The notes under the pieces are model-generated. The model was not told the origin of the DNA and did no database searches. It worked only from the letters and a program-made list of their open reading frames with translations. A program made the position numbers and the translations under genes. DNA of 64,000 nt from positions 1,498,001-1,562,000 of the forward strand of contig CM060984.1 of the NCBI GenBank assembly GCA_030765065.1, given 5' to 3'. This DNA is from Deroplatys truncata. Lineage: Eukaryota; Arthropoda; Insecta; Mantodea; Mantidae. This document shows, piece after piece, positions 58,636 to 64,000 of this stretch (positions are counted from its first letter, which is position 1; each line of letters opens with the position of its first letter).

Positions 58636-60149
58636 CACAAACACACTCACACTCTAAAGCTCACACACCCGCAGTAAAACACTACAACTCATTAGCACAA
58701 TAACACGCTTACTCTAAGGCTCAAAGACACCCGCAGTAACAGACTACAACTCATTAGCACAATAACACTCCTATTCTAAAGCTCACACACACCCGCAGTA
58801 ACACACTACAACTCATTAGCACAATAACACTCTTACTCTAAAGCTCACACACCCGCAGTCAGGGACTACAACTCATTTGCACAAACACCGTCACACTCTA
58901 AAGCTCACACACCCTCAGTAACACACTAGAACTCAATAGCACAAACACACTAACTTTCTAAAGCTCACATACCCGCATTAACACACCAGAACTCATTAGC
59001 ACAAACACACTAACATTCTAAAGCTTACACACCCCCGCAGTAACACACTAGAACTCATTAGCACAAACACACTCACATTCTAAAGCTTACTCACACCCAC
59101 AGTAACACGCTAGAACTCATTAGCACAAACACACTCACATTCTAAAGCTTACACACACCCGCAGTAACACACTAGAACTCATTAGCACAAAAACACTCAC
59201 ATTCTAAAGCCCACACACACCCGCAGTCACAGAGTACAACTCATTAGCACAAACACACTCACATTCTAAACTTACACACACCCGCAGGAACACACTAGAA
59301 CTCATTAGCACAAACACACTCACATTCTAAAGGTCACACACACCCGCAGTAACACACTAGAACTCATTAGCACAAACACACTCACATTCTAAAGCTCACA
59401 CACACCCGCAGTAACACCCTACAACTCACTGGACAAAAACACACGCACACTCTAAAGCTCACACACCCGCAGACACAGAATACAACTCTTTAGCACAAAC
59501 ACACTCTTACTCTAAAGCTTACACCCCCGCAGTAACACACCACAACTCAGTAAGACTAACATACTCACTCTCTAAACCTCGCACACACACCCGCAGTAAC
59601 ACACTACAACTCATTAGCACAAACACACACACAGTCTAAAGCTCACACACCCGGAATAACACACTACAACTCACTAGCAAAAACACATTCACACTCTAAA
59701 GCTCACACACCGGCAGTAACACACTAGAACTCATTAGCACAAAATCACTCACACACTTAAGCTCACACACATCCGCAGTAACACACTACAACACATTAGC
59801 ACAATAACACGCTTACTCTAAAGCTCAAACACACCCGCAGTAACAGACTACAACTCATTAGCACAATAACACTCTTACTCTAGAGCTCACACAAACCCGC
59901 AGTAACACCCTACAACTCATTAGCACAATAACATTCTTACTCTAAAGCTCACACACCCGCAGTAACACACTACAACTCATTAACACAAACACACTCACAC
60001 TCTAAAGCTCACACACCCGCAGTCACAGACTACAACTCATTAGCACAAACACATTCACACTCTAAAGCTCACACACCCCAATAACACACTACAACTCATT
60101 AGCACAAACACACTCACATTCTAAAGCTCACACACCCGCAGTAACACAC

Positions 60150-60274
60150 TACAACCCATTCTAACAAAAACACACTCACACGCCAAAGCTCACACACTAC
60201 CAATCACTAGCACGAACACACTCCAAAGCTCACACACTACAACTCACTAGCACAAGCACACTCCAAAGCTTACA
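60150..60274 (+). repeat. Module M, 10.66-kb unit copy 2
   Basis: It matches the 49,493 copy at an offset of 10,657. The upstream monomer reads CATTAGCACAAAC here and CATTAGCGCAAAC there, and the next landmark monomer has ACACTACACTTC (one C lost), so the two are close but not identical. Confidence 0.85.
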
Positions 60275-60759
60275 CACCCGCAGTAACACACTAACACTCA
60301 TTAGCACAAACACACTACACTTCAAAAATCATACACCCCCGCAGTCACACACTACAACTCATTAGCACAAACACACTCACATTCTAAAGCTCACACACAC
60401 CCGCAGTCACAGACTACAACTCATTAGCACAAACACACTCTTACTCTAAAACTCACACACACCCGAAGTAGCACAATACAACACATCAGCACAAACACAC
60501 TCACACTCTGAAGTTCACACACACCCGCAGTAACACCCTACAACTCATTGGCACAAACACACGCACACTCTAAAGCTCACACACCCGCAGACACAGAATA
60601 CAACTCTTTAGCACAAACACACTCTTACTCTAAAGATGACACACCCGCAGTAACATACTACGACTCATTAGCACAAACACACTCACACTCTGAAGCTCAC
60701 ACACCCCCGCCGTAACACACTACAACTCATTAGGACTAACATACTCACACTCTAAAGCT

Positions 60760-60778
60760 CTCACACACACACACACCC
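60760..60778 (+). repeat. Longest (CA)n tract at a variable HOR position
   Basis: In the monomer after TAGGACTAACATACTCAC, the CTCT(CA)nCCCGCACTAAC word has n of 7 here, 6 at 39,121, 6 with one C lost at 50,105 and 5 at 55,174. It is a small internal microsatellite, and the longest CA run I noticed in the core. Confidence 0.75.
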
Positions 60779-62567
60779 GCACTAACACACTACAACTCAT
60801 TAGCACAAACACACAGTCTAAAGTTTACACACCCGGAATAACACACTACAACTCATTAGCACAAACACATTCACACTCTAAAGCTCACACACCGGCAGTG
60901 ACACACTAGAACTCATTAGCACAAACTCACTTACACTCTTAAGCTCACACACACCCGCAGTAACACACTACTACTCATTAGCACAAACACACCCACACCT
61001 TAAAGAAGACACACCCGCAGTCACAGACTACAACTCATTAACACAAACACACGGACACTCTAAAACTCACACACACCCGCAGTGACACACTAGAACTGAA
61101 TAGCACAAACAAACTCACACTCTAAAGCTCACACACACCCGCAGTAACACACTACAACTGAATAGCACAAACACACTCACACTCTTAAGCACACACACCC
61201 GCAGTCACAGACTACAACACATTAGCACAAACACACTCACATTCTAAAGCTTACACACACCCGCAGTAACACATTAGAACAGATTAGCACAAACACTCAC
61301 ATTCTAAAGCTTACACACACCCGCAGTAACACACTAGAACTCATTAGCACAAACACACTCACATTCTAAAGCTTACACACCCCCGCAGTAACACACTAGA
61401 ACTCATTAGCACAAACACACTCACATTCTAAAGCTTACACACACCCGCAGTAACACACTAGAACTCATTAGCACAAACACACTCACCCCTAAATCTTACA
61501 TACCCGCAGTCACAAAGTACATCTTATAAGCACAAACACACTCACACTTTAAAGCTCACACATACCCGCAGTAACACACTAGAACTCATTAGCACAAACA
61601 CACTCACATTCTAAAGCTCACACACCCGCAGTCACAGACCACAACTCATTAGCACAAACACACTCTTACTCTAAAGCTCACACACACCCGAAGTAGCACA
61701 CTACAACTCATTAGTACAAACACACTCACACTCTGAAGCTCACACACACCCGCAGTCACAGAGTACAACTCATTAGCACAAAAACACTCACACTCTAAAG
61801 CTCACACACCCACAGTCACACACTACAACTCATTAGCACAAACACACTCACATTCTAAAGCTACACACACCCGCAGGAACACACTAGAACCCATTAGCAC
61901 AAACACACTCACATTCTAAAGGTCACACACACCCGCAGTAAAACACTAGAACTCATTAGCACAAACACACTCACATTCTAAAGCTCACACACACACCCGC
62001 AGTAACACACTAGAACTCATTAGCACAAACACACTCACATTCTAAAGATCACACACACCCGCAGTCACAGACTACAACTCATTTGCACAAACACACTCTT
62101 ACTCTAAAGCTCACACACACCCGAAGTAGCACAATACGACACATTGGCACAAACACACTTACACTCTGAAGCTCACACACACCCGCAGTAAGACCCTACA
62201 ACTCATTGGCACAAACACACGCACACTCTAAAGCTCACACACCCGCAGACACAGAATACAACTCTTTAGCACAAACACACTCTTACTCTAAAGCTCACAG
62301 ACCCGAAGTAACACACTACGACTCATTAGCACAAAGACACTCACACTCTAAAACTCACAGACCCCCCAGGAACACACTACAACTCAGTAGGACTAACATA
62401 CTCACTCTCTAAAGCTCGCACACACCCCCGCAGTAACACACTACAACTCATTAGCACAAACACACACAGTCTAAAGCTCACACACCCGGAATAACACACT
62501 ACAACTCACTAGCACAAACACATTCACACTCTAAAGCTCACACACAGGCAGTAACACACTAGAACTC

Positions 62568-62600
62568 ATTATTAAAAACTCACTCACATACTTAAGCTCG
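62568..62600 (+). repeat. Module A, 10.66-kb unit copy 2
   Basis: It shares the CACACAGGCAG and CACAGCCGCAG changes with the 51,905 copy at an offset of 10,663. It lies 2,418 bp after its module M, against 2,412 bp in the other copy. Confidence 0.85.
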
Positions 62601-64000
62601 CACACAGCCGCAGTAACACACTACAACTCATTAGCACAAACACACTCACACTCTAAAGCTCACACACCCGCAGTAACACACTACAACTCATTAGCACAAT
62701 AACACTCACACTCTAAAGCTCACACACCCGCAGTCAGGGACTACAACTCATTAGCACAAACACATTCACACTCTAAAGCTCACACCCCCGTAGTAACACA
62801 CTAGAACTCATTAGCACAAACACACTAACATTCTAAAGCTCACACACCCGCATTAACACACTAGAACTCATTAGCACAAACACATTAACATTCTAAAACT
62901 TACACACCCCCGCAGTAACACACTAGAACTCATTAGCACAAACACACTCTCATTCTAAGGCTTACTCACACCCACAGTAACACGCCAGAACTCATTTGCA
63001 CAAACACACTCACATTCTAAAGTTTACACACACCCGCAGTAACACACTAGAACTCATTAGCACAAACACACTCACACCCTAAAGCTTTCATACCCGCAGT
63101 CACAAAGTACAACTCATTAGCACAAACACACTCACACGCTAAAGCTCACACACACCCGCAGTAACACACTAGAACTCATTAGCACAACCACACTCACATT
63201 CTAAAGCTCACACACACGCAGTCACAGACTACAACTCATTAGCACAAACACACTCTTACTCTAAAGCTCACACACACCCGAAATAGCACACTAGAACTCA
63301 TTAGCACAAACACACTCACACCCTAAAGCTTACATACCCGCAGTCACAAAGTACAACTTATTAGCACAAACACACTCACACCCTAAAGTTCACACACACC
63401 CGCAGTAACACACTAGAACTCATTAGCACAAACACACTCACATTCTAAAGGTCACACACCCGCAGTCACAGACTACAACTCATTAGCACAAACACACTCT
63501 TACTCTAAAGCTCACACTCACCCAAAGTAGCACACTACAACTCATTAGTACAAACACACTCACACTCTGAAGCTCACACACACCCGCAGTCACAGAGTAC
63601 AACTCATTAGCACAAACACACTCACACTCTAAAGCTCACGCAACCACAGTCACACACTAAAACTCATTAGCACAAACACACTCACATTCTAAAGCTTACA
63701 CATACCCGCAGGAACACACTAGAACTCATTAGCACAAACAAACTCAGATTCTAAAGCTCACACACCCCCAGTAACACACTAGAGTTCATTAGCACAAACA
63801 CACTCACATTCTAAAGCTCACACACACCCGCAGTAACACACTAGAACTCATTAGCACAACCACACTCACATTCTAAAGCTCACACACCCGAAGTCACAGA
63901 CTACAACTCATTAGCACAAACACACTCTTACTCTAAAGCTCACACACACCCGAAGTAGCACACTAGAACTCATTAGTACAAACACACTCACACCCTAAAG

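Larger units (their letters stand above)
999..64000 (+). repeat. 60-bp A/C-rich satellite array (>63 kb, open at right edge)
   Basis: One tandem array fills the rest of the window. The consensus monomer is 60 bp and contains, in order, ACTACAACTCATTAGCAC, a CA-rich linker, ACTCTAAAGCTCAC, and ACACCCGCAGTAACAC. A 62-bp class carries one extra CA before CCCGCAG. By hand the consensus is about 24 A, 23 C, 9 T and 4 G, so 78% A+C on this strand. Major variants are TAGAAC for TACAAC, CACATTCTAAAG for CACACTCTAAAG, AAGCTTAC for AAGCTCAC, CTTACTCTAAAG paired with CCCGAAGTAGCAC, and GTCACAGAC for GTAACACAC. All monomers point the same way and no foreign insertion was seen. AGCT (AluI) recurs in most monomers. 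Location and function in the chromosome are inferred, not shown. Confidence 0.98.
58031..64000 (+). repeat. 10.66-kb period unit, copy 2 (cut by window edge)
   Basis: It repeats 47,371-53,337. Differences seen include one cytosine-tract/CA-tract change near 60,761, CACATTAACATTC for CACACTAACATTC near 62,883, and TAGAGTTCATT at about 63,781 for TAGAGCTCATT at about 53,118. The window ends inside a monomer, so the unit and array continue. Confidence 0.85.

Noticed and set aside
15352..62412. Short plus-strand ORFs of 61-95 codons (MAQTH..HSKAHTP-like) as genes
   Set aside because: They start at TTG, lie wholly within satellite monomers, stop where a 62-bp monomer or TAG variant interrupts, and have no promoter, ATG or splice context.
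999..64000. CRISPR-like regular repeat array
   Set aside because: There are no unique spacers: the whole 60-bp period is conserved, monomers are contiguous, and no cas-like gene is present.
5090..64000. CCCTAAA words as interstitial telomere repeats
   Set aside because: CCCTAAAG occurs singly, as a one-base variant of CTCTAAAG within a monomer. It is never in tandem, so it is not telomeric.
999..64000. CENP-B box
   Set aside because: No match to the TTCG....A..CGGG pattern on either strand of the consensus; the CCCGCAG word alone is not enough. This does not exclude a centromeric role.
999..64000. Simple (CA)n microsatellite
   Set aside because: CA runs are short and occupy fixed places inside a complex 60-bp monomer; the period and HOR structure are not those of a dinucleotide repeat.

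Overview
The window looks like a piece of a eukaryotic chromosome made almost entirely of satellite DNA. Positions 1 to about 998 are a low-copy flank. From about 999 to the right edge (64000) the sequence is one uninterrupted, single-orientation tandem array of a 60-62 bp, A/C-rich monomer, roughly 1,040 copies, and it runs out of the window mid-monomer. I see no protein gene, RNA gene, transposon or CRISPR array that I can defend. Sixty-four kilobases with no gene, plus multi-level higher-order repeat (HOR) structure, point to heterochromatin (centromeric, pericentromeric, subtelomeric or similar). The species cannot be named from the sequence.

Layout. (1) 1-490: AT-leaning flank with a perfect TGACGTCA palindrome and a 10-bp inverted repeat. 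(2) 490-930: GC-rich flank with degenerate tandem repeats of about 100 and 50 bp, containing CCAAT and GC-box-like words. (3) 931-998: short transition. (4) 999 to about 4,870: array edge, with more varied monomers, mostly the TACAAC type, and older, diverged internal duplications. (5) about 4,870 to 64000: array core, built from very similar multi-kilobase blocks. A 3.2-kb block is tandemly duplicated (about 4.87-7.98 kb and 8.05-11.22 kb). Blocks of 12.4-11.4 kb follow (about 6.72-19.13, 19.13-30.52 and 30.52-41.93 kb), then a partial copy (41.93-47.37 kb) and a 10.66-kb period (47.37-58.03 kb, then 58.03 kb to the edge).

Inside the large blocks two landmarks recur in fixed order. Module M is a run of shortened, roughly 40-bp monomers. 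Module A is a monomer rewritten to ATTATTAAAAAC...CTTAAG. M precedes A by 2.4-3.0 kb in all six M-A pairs. The A-to-next-M distance varies from 2.6 to 9.5 kb, so that part of the unit has been deleted, expanded or recombined repeatedly. Smaller rearrangements (304-bp and 857-bp tandem duplications, a monomer amplified to five copies, a 22-bp deletion shared by two units, an 0.8-kb deletion) let the order of events be partly reconstructed.

The 60-bp period is a multiple of three and one frame of the consensus is open (LAQTHSHSKAHTP...). This produces short ORFs at equivalent HOR positions, but they lack ATG starts and are broken by 62-bp monomers and by the common TAC-to-TAG variant. I treat them as by-products. 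Offsets quoted below were obtained by matching landmark words by eye; most are exact to a few bases, while block boundaries are approximate.
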